From NCBI RefSeq assembly GCF_000383615.1, contig NZ_KB911589.1, positions 186,001 through 250,000 on the forward strand: 64,000 nt of DNA, written 5' to 3'. A model generated the notes under the pieces. It was given only the letters and a program-made list of their open reading frames with translations, was not told where the DNA came from and searched no databases. The translations under genes were made by a program, and so were the position numbers. The DNA is from Streptomyces canus 299MFChir4.1. Lineage in GTDB: Bacteria; Actinomycetota; Actinomycetes; Streptomycetales; Streptomycetaceae. Shown here in pieces: positions 32,865-40,913 of this stretch; the stretch's first letter is position 1; each line of letters opens with the position of its first letter.

Positions 32865-33461
32865 GTGCCCGCCGACCCACTGCACAGCGCCGGAACGCCA
32901 CAGCGCAGCACGACGAGCCAGCCGACGAGCGGCTCGGGGGCGAGCGCGATCGAGGTGCGCAGGAGCAGCCGTCGACGCCGGACGGTCTCCGCGTACCGCG
33001 AGGGCGATCGCACCGTCGTGCTCATCCCTGCCCGGATGTCCGAGGCAGAGGAGCAGCGCTGGGTCAGTGTCATGCTCGACAAGCTGGCCGCCCAGGAGAG
33101 CAAGCGGGTCCTCGGCGACACCGAACTCTCCGAGCGCGCGCAGCGGCTGTCGGCCCAGTACTTCGACGGCCGGGCGCGGCCCGCCTCGGTCCGCTGGGTC
33201 ACCAACCAGAACACCCGTTGGGGTTCGTGCACCCCGTCGGAGGGCAGCATCCGGCTCTCGCACCGGCTCCAGGGCATGCCGGAGTACGTCGTCGACTACG
33301 TCCTGCTCCATGAGCTCGCGCATCTGCTCGTGCCCGGGCACGGACCCCGTTTCTGGCGGTTGCTGGAGTCCTATCCGCGCACCGAGCGGGCCAAGGGCTA
33401 TCTCGAAGGCGTGGTCGCCGCGGACCGATTGCCGCACCTCCCGGGCGTCCGCGGAGAGTGA
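32865..33461 (+). CDS. YgjP-like zinc metallopeptidase (M48-related, DUF45)
   Basis: A cytosolic protein of 198 residues. The zinc-binding HELAHLLVPGHGPRFW near residue 148 is the HExxH-x5-H-type signature of the YgjP/WLM group, preceded by the family's TRWGSCTPSEGSIRLSHRL. The first 35 residues are Ser/Thr/Arg-rich and poorly conserved. The GTG at 32865 is used because no later start keeps the basic RRSSRRRRTVSAYREG strand. It is divergent from the E1-like gene. YgjP-like peptidases are found next to many systems, and the physiological substrate is not known. Confidence 0.85.
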   Translation: MPADPLHSAGTPQRSTTSQPTSGSGASAIEVRRSSRRRRTVSAYREGDRTVVLIPARMSEAEEQRWVSVMLDKLAAQESKRVLGDTELSERAQRLSAQYFDGRARPASVRWVTNQNTRWGSCTPSEGSIRLSHRLQGMPEYVVDYVLLHELAHLLVPGHGPRFWRLLESYPRTERAKGYLEGVVAADRLPHLPGVRGE

Positions 33462-33467
33462 CGATGA

Positions 33468-33482
33468 CCCGAACGGGTTTTT
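33468..33482 (+). terminator. Short hairpin with T-run after the YgjP-like gene
   Basis: CCCG AA CGGG followed by five T. The stem is only 4 bases, so it is a weak candidate, though T-runs are rare in this genome. Confidence 0.35.
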
Positions 33483-33575
33483 GTACCGGATCTGTACCGA
33501 CCTGAGCCTGTGTCCGAGTTTGCCGTTAGCCTGTCGCGACGCACTCGCATTCGGGATGGGGGACGGTCGTTACGC

Positions 33576-35162
33576 ATGGCCAGGGAATTCCAACGCGGCC
33601 ACAAGGCCAAGATCAGTGACCTGACCGCGGGCACGGACCTGTACGTAGGAGTACAGATCTCCGGCCCCGGACTGACCTTCGACATCAGCTGCTTCGGCCT
33701 CGACGCCGACGAACGGCTCTCGGACGACCGGTACTTCATCTTCTTCAATCAGCCGAAGTCCCCCGAGGACTCCATCCAGCTCCTGGGCGCGCAGTCGGGC
33801 GACACGGAGTCGTTCCGGGTCACGCTCGATCAGATTCCGTCGCAGATCCAGAAGCTGTCGTTCACGGCGACGATCGACGGCGGCGGCCAGATGTCGCAGA
33901 TCGCCCCCGGCTATCTCCGTATCGTCGCCGGCGGCGAGGAAGTGGCGCGGTACTCGTTCGACGGCAGCGAGTTCTCCACCGAGCGTGCCGTGATGCTGGG
34001 CGACCTGTATCTGAAGGACGTCTGGCGGTTCGCCGCGGTCGGCCAGGGGTTCGACGGCGGTCTCGACGCCCTGCTGAAGAACTTCGGTGGCGAGGTCGCC
34101 GAGGAGGAGCCCGAGGCCGCTCCCCAGCAGCCGGCCATCCCGGCACAGTCCCCGGCGCCGGCCTTCGCCCCGCCCGCGCAGCCCGCACCGGCCCCTGCGT
34201 TCGGCGCGCCGCCGGCCCCCGCGCCCGCCCCGTCCGTCCACACCGCTCCGACCGTCGTCGGGACCACCCCGACCGCGCCCGCCGCGCCGACGAGTCCGCA
34301 GACGTTCACTCCTCCGGGTCAGACGTTCACGCCGCCCGGCGCACCTCCGGCGGGTCAGTACGCGCCACCCGGTGCACCCGCCGGTCAGTTCACACCCCCG
34401 GGCGCTGTCGCCGGCCAGTTCGCGCCCCCCGGTGCTCCCGGAGCCTTCCCCGGCCAGGCACAGCCCTTCGGAGGCGGCACCCAGCTCGCCCCCGTGCCGC
34501 CGGAGGCCAACGTCCGGGTCGTCCTGACGAAGTACGCGGAAGCCCCCGTCGGTGACCGCTGGACCGAGCAGAACACGAACCTGGTGCGGGCCACCCTCAC
34601 CAAGGACGCCCCCATCCTCGCCAAGCAGGGCAGCATGGTCGCCTACCAGGGCGACATCGACTTCGCCCACAAGGGTTCGGGCCTGCTCGGCAAGCTCACC
34701 GGGGCGCTCACCGGGCAGGGCATGTCCCTGATGCGGTGCACCGGCAACGGCGAGGTGTTCCTCGCCGACGAGGCCAGCCGTGTCTTCGTGATCCGTCTCC
34801 AGGGCGAGCAGCTCTACACCAGCGCCCAGGGCGTGCTCGCCTTCGACGAGTCCCTGGACACCGAGGTCCGCCGCATCGAGGGCGCGGGACTGCCCGGCGG
34901 AGGCTTCTTCAGCATGCTCTTCTCCGGCACGGGCGCGGTCGTCGTCAAGACACGCGGGGTGCCCGTCGTTCTGCCCGTCGGCGCGGCCACCTATGTCGAC
35001 GGCAACGCCGTCATCGCCTGGTCCGCCGGTGCGCAGGCGGTCACCACGACCTCGCTCAGGCTGCGCCGCTCCGGGTACGCCCGGCAGACCACCGAGGCCG
35101 TGAACCTCCAGTTCCGCGGCGCCCCCGGCAACTTCGTCGTCGTACAGCCCTTCGAGGTGTGA
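33576..35162 (+). CDS. TerD-AIM24 fusion protein
   Basis: A protein of 528 residues joining two domains. Residues 1-190 are TerD-like, the Ca-binding fold of tellurite/stress-resistance proteins (TDLYVGVQISGPGLTFDIS, DDRYFIFFNQPKSPE, YLKDVWRFAAVGQGF). Residues 190-305 are a Pro/Ala-rich linker with repeats of the form FTPPGxxxGQ. Residues 310-528 are an AIM24 beta-barrel (KQGSMVAYQGDIDF, GEVFLADEASRVFVI, GNAVIAWSAGAQ). It heads an operon of three AIM24 genes with 4- and 19-base gaps. The ATG at 33576 starts the TerD homology. Intracellular location is expected. The role is unknown, probably scaffolding or stress-related. Confidence 0.88.
   Translation: MAREFQRGHKAKISDLTAGTDLYVGVQISGPGLTFDISCFGLDADERLSDDRYFIFFNQPKSPEDSIQLLGAQSGDTESFRVTLDQIPSQIQKLSFTATIDGGGQMSQIAPGYLRIVAGGEEVARYSFDGSEFSTERAVMLGDLYLKDVWRFAAVGQGFDGGLDALLKNFGGEVAEEEPEAAPQQPAIPAQSPAPAFAPPAQPAPAPAFGAPPAPAPAPSVHTAPTVVGTTPTAPAAPTSPQTFTPPGQTFTPPGAPPAGQYAPPGAPAGQFTPPGAVAGQFAPPGAPGAFPGQAQPFGGGTQLAPVPPEANVRVVLTKYAEAPVGDRWTEQNTNLVRATLTKDAPILAKQGSMVAYQGDIDFAHKGSGLLGKLTGALTGQGMSLMRCTGNGEVFLADEASRVFVIRLQGEQLYTSAQGVLAFDESLDTEVRRIEGAGLPGGGFFSMLFSGTGAVVVKTRGVPVVLPVGAATYVDGNAVIAWSAGAQAVTTTSLRLRRSGYARQTTEAVNLQFRGAPGNFVVVQPFEV
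34303..34460 (+). repeat. Pro-Gly repeat coding region in the TerD-AIM24 linker
   Basis: About six imperfect copies of a unit coding (F/Y)xPPGxxxGQ. Units include TFTPPG, QYAPPGAPAG, QFTPPGAVAG and QFAPPGAPG. The repeat is in frame and makes a flexible proline-rich arm. Confidence 0.8.
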
Positions 35163-35166
35163 GGCC

Positions 35167-35844
35167 ATGGACTCCCAGACTCTGAGTGCGCACCGCGCCG
35201 CCGCGACCGGCGTCCGCATGAGTGTGCACAGCTCCAAGACGCTCAAGGTCACCATGGTCACCGGGCAGGACCTGATCGCCAAGGCCGGCTCGATGATCGC
35301 CTACGACGGCTATGTGCAGTTCGACGGGGCGCCCGCGAGCCTGCGCCGCTCGGCGGAGGAGATGGTCTCCGGTGAGGGCGGCAAGCTGATGCTGGCCCGC
35401 GGCGACGGCGACCTCTACCTGGCCGACTACGGCGGCGACATCCTCGTCCTGCACCTGGGCGGCGAGGCCCTGTCGGTCAACGGCGCCACCCTGCTGGCCT
35501 GCGACGCCTCGCTGGACCTGGCCATCGAACCGGTCAAGGGACTCGCGAAGCTGTCCGGCTCCGGTCTGACCAACCTCGTCGTCAAGGGCACCGGCTGGGT
35601 CGCCCTGGTCAGCCGGGGCATTCCGATGGCCCTGGACTGCGCCGAACGGGAGACGTATGTCGACCCGGACGCGCTCGTCGCCTGGACCACCGGTCTGGAG
35701 ATGAAGGCGCGCCGCACCATCAAGGCGAGCGCCCTCATCGGCCGCGGCAGCGGCGAGGCCTTCCAGATCGGCTTCAAGGGGCAGGGCTTCGTCGTCGTAC
35801 AGCCGAGCGAGGACACCGGCGACCGATTCAAGATCCGGGGCTGA
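35167..35844 (+). CDS. AIM24 family protein (second of three)
   Basis: A protein of 225 residues consisting of one AIM24 domain, a beta-rich fold of the tryptophan RNA-binding attenuator-like type. Recognisable blocks are VTGQDLIAKAGSMIAYDGYVQF, GDLYLADYGGDILVLHL, LLACDASLDLAIEPVKGL, VDPDALVAWTTGLEMK and a C-terminal GQGFVVVQPSE. It starts 4 bases after the TerD-AIM24 stop. AIM24 in yeast mitochondria supports inner-membrane organisation, but the bacterial function is not established. The three paralogues are clearly different from each other, hinting at a hetero-oligomer. Confidence 0.88.
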   Translation: MDSQTLSAHRAAATGVRMSVHSSKTLKVTMVTGQDLIAKAGSMIAYDGYVQFDGAPASLRRSAEEMVSGEGGKLMLARGDGDLYLADYGGDILVLHLGGEALSVNGATLLACDASLDLAIEPVKGLAKLSGSGLTNLVVKGTGWVALVSRGIPMALDCAERETYVDPDALVAWTTGLEMKARRTIKASALIGRGSGEAFQIGFKGQGFVVVQPSEDTGDRFKIRG

Positions 35845-35863
35845 GGGGAGCACCAGGCACATC

Positions 35864-36601
35864 ATGCACAGCACACTCTTCGCACACGTCCCGGTCGAGT
35901 CGACCGGGCGCTACACCCTGCAGAACCCGCAGCTCCTGAAGACCGACGTCACCCAGGGCAGCAGCCCCGTCCTCGCCCGACAGGGCGCCATGGTGGCCTT
36001 CGAGGGGCAGGTCGAGTTCGACAGCCAGTACCGCAACCGCAGCTGGCGCAACGTCGAGCGGATGACCGGCGAGCGCCTCGAACTCATGCGCTGCAAGGGC
36101 AACGGCATCGTCTACCTGGCCAACCTCGCCCAGCACCTGCACATCATGGAGGTCGGCCGCGGCATCACGGTCGACAGCTCCTACGTCCTGGCCTTCGACG
36201 GCTCCCTCGGCGTCGGCATCGTCGCCGTGGACAGCGCCGTCGAGGTGGCCGCCGCGGGCGCCTACAACCTGGAGCTGTCCGGCGCCGGCCAGGTCGTCCT
36301 GATGACCTCCGGCGAGCCGCTGGTGCTGGAGGTGGCACCGGACAAGAACGTCTGCGTCGACTCCGACGCCGTCATCGCCTGGTCCACGTCCCTGCGCACC
36401 CAGCTCCAGGCGCCCACCTCCACCTCCGGAGTGTGGCGCCGCAGGGGCACCACCGGCGAGGGCTGGGAGATGCACTTCGGCGGCACGGGCCATGTCCTGG
36501 TCCAGCCCAGTGAGCTGCTGCCGCCGCAGGGCCTGCGCAACGGCGGGATGCTCGGCCAGTTCGGCATGCGCGGCAACTCCCTCGGGGGCAGCAACAGCTA
36601 G
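35864..36601 (+). CDS. AIM24 family protein (third of three)
   Basis: A protein of 245 residues, one AIM24 domain: LKTDVTQGSSPVLARQGAMVAFEGQVEFD, CKGNGIVYLANLAQHLHIM, YVLAFDGSLGVGIV, VCVDSDAVIAWSTSLRTQ, HFGGTGHVLVQPSELL, ending with a Gly/Asn/Ser-rich tail. GAGGGGAG provides a strong ribosome site before ATG 35864. It is the last gene of the TerD-AIM24/AIM24/AIM24 operon, and a hairpin terminator follows immediately. Function unknown. Confidence 0.88.
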   Translation: MHSTLFAHVPVESTGRYTLQNPQLLKTDVTQGSSPVLARQGAMVAFEGQVEFDSQYRNRSWRNVERMTGERLELMRCKGNGIVYLANLAQHLHIMEVGRGITVDSSYVLAFDGSLGVGIVAVDSAVEVAAAGAYNLELSGAGQVVLMTSGEPLVLEVAPDKNVCVDSDAVIAWSTSLRTQLQAPTSTSGVWRRRGTTGEGWEMHFGGTGHVLVQPSELLPPQGLRNGGMLGQFGMRGNSLGGSNS

Positions 36602-36607
36602 CCATGC

Positions 36608-36642
36608 GTAAGGGGCGCCCGCCATGGCCGGGCGCCCCTTAC
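36608..36642. terminator. Bidirectional hairpin terminator
   Basis: A perfect 13-base stem (GTAAGGGGCGCCC and its complement) with a 9-base loop, in the gap between the AIM24 operon and the convergent NUDIX gene. Confidence 0.8.
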
Positions 36643-36650
36643 CTGTGCGC

Positions 36651-37172
36651 TCACAGCCTCGCGCGGGTCGCTTCCAGCAGGCGTACGACCGAGTCGTCCG
36701 CCACGTCCGCCACCTCGTCGTAGGCGAACCACCGTACGTCGAGCGACTCGTCGCTGATCGTCTCCACGGCGCCGGACGGGGCGAGCGCCGCGTACTGGAC
36801 GTCGAAGTGGCAGTGGCACGGCGGCGGGATCGGATGCCGGTCCAGGCGCACCGGACCGCCCGGCAGCAGCGTCAGGCCCGGGATGCCGGATTCCTCCGTC
36901 GCCTCGCGCAGGGCCGCCGCCTCCAGGGAGGTGTCGGCCGGCTCGCAGTGGCCGCCCATCTGGAGCCACATCCGCAACTTCTTGTGAAGGGTGAGCAGGA
37001 CCTGCCCGCGTGACGGGTCGATCACCAGGGCGCTCGCCGTGATGTGCCCCGCGTGACAGGCCTTCCACACGCCGTCCGGGTGGGCCGCGAGATGATCCAG
37101 GTAGGTCCCGCGCAGCTCCTCCTGGTCCTCGTACCCCTTGAGTACGAGGACCGCGTCGTCATGGAGGCTCAC
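36651..37172 (-). CDS. NUDIX hydrolase
   Basis: A cytosolic pyrophosphohydrolase of 173 residues. The NUDIX box is GGHCEPADTSLEAAALREATEESGI, with the core REATEES and preceding GGHCE. Around it are the usual strands (ASALVIDPSRGQVLLTLHK, FDVQYAALAP). The GTG at 37172 overlaps the upstream gene's stop by 4 bases (GTGA), so it is translationally coupled to the zincin protease. The longer frame upstream is read-through of that gene. The substrate is not predictable; candidates include oxidised nucleotides or ADP-ribose-like molecules. Confidence 0.85.
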   Translation of the reverse strand: MSLHDDAVLVLKGYEDQEELRGTYLDHLAAHPDGVWKACHAGHITASALVIDPSRGQVLLTLHKKLRMWLQMGGHCEPADTSLEAAALREATEESGIPGLTLLPGGPVRLDRHPIPPPCHCHFDVQYAALAPSGAVETISDESLDVRWFAYDEVADVADDSVVRLLEATRARL

Positions 37173-38593
37173 TCGGTGTCGTCGTCCTTCTTCAGGTTCG
37201 GCTTCTCGTCGGAGCCGCTGTCCGCCTGGCCGAGCATCTTCTCCAGCTCGGAGAAGTCCAGCTGCTCGCGGTGCACGAAGCCGTCCGGGTCGTCCAGGTC
37301 GGACGCGGTCGGCAGCATGTCCGGGTGGGCCCACAGGCCGTCACGGCCGTCGACACCGCGCGCGTCGGTGAGCGAGGCCCACAGGCGGGAGGCGTCCCGC
37401 AGACGGCGCGGGCGCAGCTCCAGGCCGATCAGCGTGGCGAACGTCTGCTCGGCGGGGCCGCCCGAGGCGCGCCGTCGGCGCAGGGTCTCGCGCAGCGCGT
37501 CCGCGGACGACAGACGCGGCTTCGCGGCCGCGTGGACCACCGCGTCGACCCAGCCCTCCACGAGCGCCAGAGCCGTCTCCAGACGGGCCAGGGCCGCCTT
37601 CTGCTCCGGGGTGTCCTCCGGCTGGAACATGCCCTGCTGGAGGGCGTCCTGCAGCTGCTCGGGGTTCTGCGGGTCGAACTGGCCGACCACGTCCTCCAGC
37701 TTGGCGGTGTCGACCTTGATCCCGCGCGCGTACCCGTCGACCGCGCCGTACAGGTGAGAGCGCAGCCACGGCACGTGCGCGAAGAGGCGCTGGTGAGCGG
37801 CCTCGCGCAGGGCGAGATACAGCCGCACCTCGTCCTTGGGCACACCCAGGTCCTTGCCGAAGGCCTCGATGTTCGCCGGCAGCAGCGCGGCCTTGCCCAC
37901 CGGACCCAGCGGCAGGCCGATGTCGGTGGACCCGACGACCTCGCCCGCGAGCACGCCGACGGCCTGCCCGATCTGGGTGCCGAACATGGCGCCGCCCATC
38001 GAGCGCATCATGCCGATCAGCGGGCCCGCCATGGCCTGCATCTCCTCCGGCAGGACGTCACCCATGGCGGTGCCGACCCGCTCGGCGACCGGGTCGACGA
38101 GCTCCTTCCACGCGGGCAGGGTCGCCTCGACCCACTCCGCGCGGGACCACGCCACGGCCGAGCCCGCACCGGACGGCAGCGAGGTCGCGTCGTCGAGCCA
38201 CAGGTCCGCCAGGCGCACGGCCTCCTCGACCGCGGTGCGCTCGGCGGGGCCGACGCTCGCGTCCTTGGTGCCGTCCGCGGTGCCCTGGGAGACCGTCTGG
38301 CGGGCGATCTGCTTGGCCATGTCCCAGTTCACCGGGCCGCCCTCGTACGAGAGCATCTGGCCCAGCTGCTGGAAGGCGGCGCCCAGGTCGGTGGGGTTCA
38401 ACGAACCGAACATGGCTGCGAGCGGATTGTCCGCACCGGGGCCGCCAAAGCCTCCGGCTCCGGGCAGACCGCCGAAACCGAACGGGTTGGCCGGTCCCTG
38501 ACCACCACCGCTCTCCTGGTCCTTCTTCTTGCCCTCGTCGCCGTCGTCCGGCTCCTCCGGCGGAAGGCCGAATCCGAATGGGGTGTCACTCAC
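37169..38593 (-). CDS. Zinc-dependent metalloprotease (zincin-2, DUF2342)
   Basis: A protein of 474 residues. Residues 1-75 are low complexity, rich in Gly, Pro, Asp and Lys. The rest is the helical DUF2342/zincin-2 fold, often labelled F420-biosynthesis associated, with the metal motif REAAHQRLFAHVPW (HxxxxxH style; the glutamate precedes the first His) and GSTDIGLPLGPVGKAALLPANIEAF upstream. The last 20 residues are charged (SDEKPNLKKDDDTE). Mycobacterial homologues sit beside the E1-like and ABC1 genes. The GTG at 38593 starts VSDTPFGFGLPPEE. The substrate is unknown and catalysis is inferred from the family. Confidence 0.8.
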   Translation of the reverse strand: MSDTPFGFGLPPEEPDDGDEGKKKDQESGGGQGPANPFGFGGLPGAGGFGGPGADNPLAAMFGSLNPTDLGAAFQQLGQMLSYEGGPVNWDMAKQIARQTVSQGTADGTKDASVGPAERTAVEEAVRLADLWLDDATSLPSGAGSAVAWSRAEWVEATLPAWKELVDPVAERVGTAMGDVLPEEMQAMAGPLIGMMRSMGGAMFGTQIGQAVGVLAGEVVGSTDIGLPLGPVGKAALLPANIEAFGKDLGVPKDEVRLYLALREAAHQRLFAHVPWLRSHLYGAVDGYARGIKVDTAKLEDVVGQFDPQNPEQLQDALQQGMFQPEDTPEQKAALARLETALALVEGWVDAVVHAAAKPRLSSADALRETLRRRRASGGPAEQTFATLIGLELRPRRLRDASRLWASLTDARGVDGRDGLWAHPDMLPTASDLDDPDGFVHREQLDFSELEKMLGQADSGSDEKPNLKKDDDTE

Positions 38594-38785
38594 GGGATTC
38601 CTCGGCTGGTAAGGCCACCGGTTGCCTCCGGCGGCGCGGCTGCCCGATAACACCCCCCAGCGTAGACACCGACGGCCGTTAGGGCCTCGGTGCTCCGCCG
38701 ACTCTCCGCCTGCGGCAGGATGGATGCCACCTGGTACGTACGCGTCACTCGCGTTCCTACTGAAGACAACCGCTGGAGACGCCCG

Positions 38786-39901
38786 GTGAGTTCCCCTGAT
38801 CCGCAGGTTCGCGCAGCGCGAAACCAGTCAACCAATCCCGCCACGCGCGGGCCAGTCGTCGCGGTCACCGGCGCCGCGTCCGGCATCGGAGCGCTGCTCA
38901 CCGAGCGGCTGGCCGCGTCGGAGGAGATCAAGCAGGTCATCGCGCTCGACGAGCGGCGCGGTGAGTGCGCCGCGGCGCAGTGGCACATCCTGGACGTACG
39001 GGATCCGGCCATCGCGGAGAAGCTGCGTGGGGCCGATGTCGTGGTGCATCTGGCGCTCGACCTCGATCTGGAGACCGACCCCGCGGCACGTACGGCGTAC
39101 AACGTGCGCGGAACGCAGACCGTGCTGACCGCCGCGGCGGCCGCGGGCGTGCACCGGGTCGTGCTGTGCACCTCGGCGATGGTCTACGGGGCGCTCCCGG
39201 ACAACGAGCTGCCCCTCTCGGAGGACGCCGAGCTGCGGGCCACCGCGGAGGCGACCGGGGTCGGCGACCTGCTGGAGATCGAGCGGCTGGCCCGGCGGGC
39301 GCCTCGGGCGCATCCGGGGCTGAACGTCACCGTGGTGCGGCCCGCGGTGCTGGTGGGCGGAGGCACGGACACCGCTCTGACCCGGTACTTCGAGTCGCCG
39401 CGGCTGCTGGTCGTGGCCGGGTCCCGGCCCGCCTGGCAGTTCTGCCACGTCGAGGACCTGTGCAGCGCTCTGGAGCATGCCGTCCTGGAGAAGGTCGACG
39501 GGGAGCTCGCCGTCGGGTGCGACGGATGGCTGGAGCAGGAGGAGATCGAGGAGCTCAGCGGGATCCGCCGGATGGAGCTGCCGTCGGCGGTCGCGCTGGG
39601 GGCGGCGGCCCGGCTGCACCGGATCGGTCTGACGCCGTCTCCCGCGGGGGACCTGGCATACACGATGTACCCCTGGGTGGTGAGCGGCAGCCGGCTGCAT
39701 GACGCCGGGTGGCGGCCGCGGTGGTCCAACGAGGAGGTGCTCGCGGTGCTGCTGGAGGAGGTCGCGGGGCGGCACACGGTCGCCGGGCGGCGGCTGGGCA
39801 GGAAGGACGCGACGGCGGCGGGGGCCGCTGGAGCGACGGTCGCTCTGCTGGGCGCGGCCGCGGTAGTACGGCGGGCTCGGAAGGCGCGGCGGCGGATCTG
39901 A
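38786..39901 (+). CDS. NAD-dependent epimerase/dehydratase-like SDR
   Basis: A protein of 371 residues with an N-terminal Rossmann motif VTGAASGIGALLTERLAAS near residue 30, VVVHLALDLDLETDP, VLCTSAMVYGAL and VVRPAVLVGGG. The usual YxxxK pair is not obvious: YGALPDNE follows the serine strand and no lysine comes four residues later, so it may not be an active epimerase. The C-terminus ends with a hydrophobic and basic tail (AAGAAGATVALLGAAAVVRRARKARRR), possibly a membrane anchor. GTG 38786 has GGAG with 7 bases spacing. It is divergent from the zincin protease. Confidence 0.8.
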   Translation: MSSPDPQVRAARNQSTNPATRGPVVAVTGAASGIGALLTERLAASEEIKQVIALDERRGECAAAQWHILDVRDPAIAEKLRGADVVVHLALDLDLETDPAARTAYNVRGTQTVLTAAAAAGVHRVVLCTSAMVYGALPDNELPLSEDAELRATAEATGVGDLLEIERLARRAPRAHPGLNVTVVRPAVLVGGGTDTALTRYFESPRLLVVAGSRPAWQFCHVEDLCSALEHAVLEKVDGELAVGCDGWLEQEEIEELSGIRRMELPSAVALGAAARLHRIGLTPSPAGDLAYTMYPWVVSGSRLHDAGWRPRWSNEEVLAVLLEEVAGRHTVAGRRLGRKDATAAGAAGATVALLGAAAVVRRARKARRRI

Positions 39902-39931
39902 GCGCTTCGTGGGGTGCCGCTTGAGACAGCA

Positions 39932-40012
39932 GGGCGGCTGCGGGGCAGTCGTGGCTGGTCGCGCTCACGCGGCGGAGCCGCACATCGACGCAGCCCCGCG
40001 CCCCTGACTGGG
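39932..40012. repeat. Dispersed Streptomyces intergenic repeat with hairpins
   Basis: The sequence from GGGCGGCTGCGGGGC through GTGGCTGGTCGCG and GCGGCGGAGCCGC to CAGCCCCGCGCCCCTGA matches a structured element I know as present in many copies between Streptomyces genes. A perfect internal hairpin GCGGC GGA GCCGC lies at 39969-39981, and GGGGC / GCCCC arms can enclose it. It may act as a terminator or processing element for the SDR gene. The rest of the 200-base gap shows nothing recognisable. Confidence 0.6.
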
Positions 40013-40102
40013 TGCACTGCAGGAGTCTCCGATCGTGCACACGCGTGTGCCTGGTGAAAGTTCCGTTCCGGGTCGGTCGGAGGCGTGCGGCAGGATGGAC
40101 GC

Positions 40103-40564
40103 ATGGCACCTACTTTCGACCACCCCGGTGAGCAGCCCGCACAGGACCCGATCAAGCTGATCGCCGTCCGGGACACCCCCCTCTCGCTCGACGAGGTCTT
40201 CCGGGCCGTGGGGGACGCCGCCGCCGGCGGGACCGCCCTGTTCGTCGGGACCGTCAGGAACCACGACGGGGGTGCCGACGTCGACAAGCTCGGGTACTCG
40301 TGCCACCCCAGTGCCGAGGCCGAGATGCGGCGGGTCGCGGAAAGGGTCGTGGCCGAGTTCCCCGTGCGGGCGCTCGCTGCCGTGCACCGGGTGGGGGACC
40401 TCGGAGTGGGGGATCTCGCCGTGGTCGTCGCCGTGTCGTGTCCGCATCGGGGCGAGGCCTTCGAGGCCTGCCGGAAGCTGATCGACGATCTCAAGCACGA
40501 GGTGCCGATCTGGAAGCACCAGACGTTTTCTGACGGTACGGAGGAATGGGTCGGCGCCTGCTGA
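40103..40564 (+). CDS. moaE: Molybdopterin synthase catalytic (large) subunit MoaE
   Basis: A cytosolic enzyme of 153 residues that uses sulfur from thiocarboxylated MoaD to convert precursor Z into molybdopterin. Family blocks: GTALFVGTVRNHDGG, the conserved arginine region AEMRRVAERVV, AVHRVGDLGVGD, CPHRGEAFEACRKLIDDLK and the active-site lysine region EVPIWKHQ. Most MoaE proteins have a second lysine after the Trp-Lys; here it is His, so only one of the pair is present. The ATG at 40103 is used rather than 40085. MoeZ in the same window activates MoaD-type carriers, so the two act in one pathway. Confidence 0.92.
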   Translation: MAPTFDHPGEQPAQDPIKLIAVRDTPLSLDEVFRAVGDAAAGGTALFVGTVRNHDGGADVDKLGYSCHPSAEAEMRRVAERVVAEFPVRALAAVHRVGDLGVGDLAVVVAVSCPHRGEAFEACRKLIDDLKHEVPIWKHQTFSDGTEEWVGAC

Positions 40565-40687
40565 ACCCTTCCTCCACCCCTCCGGTTGCGTAACCGCACC
40601 CCTGCCGCGAGCGTTGTCTGTGCGGATGGTTAATCTGCTGATCAGTCAGTTTTCTGCGGTGGCTCAGTATGGGGTCGGGAGGTCGGC

Positions 40688-40852
40688 ATGGGGGCACTCG
40701 TCTGGTTGTTGATTCCGTTGTTGGCCGCGGTCGTCGCCGGGCTGTGGGGCAGCTGGGCCAACCGGACCCAGAAGGCCCGCAGCGACGGCCCCGAGCTCGA
40801 CGGGTACGCCCGGTTCCGCGCCGCGATGGAGAAGTCGCACTCCGGCACCTGA
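40688..40852 (+). CDS. Small single-pass membrane protein (54 residues)
   Basis: ATG 40688 follows GGGAGG with 5-6 bases spacing. The product begins with one hydrophobic helix (ALVWLLIPLLAAVVAGLWG), then a basic and acidic tail (NRTQKARSDGPELDGYARF) ending KSHSGT. It has Streptomyces codon use, and it lies 61 bases before the PDZ protease gene in the same direction, so it may be cotranscribed. Function unknown. Confidence 0.7.
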   Translation: MGALVWLLIPLLAAVVAGLWGSWANRTQKARSDGPELDGYARFRAAMEKSHSGT

Positions 40853-40913
40853 CGTCCTCGTCATGGCGGCGCCCTGACGAGGGTCCGACAGGAGCGTCCC
40901 GTACTGTCGTGCC

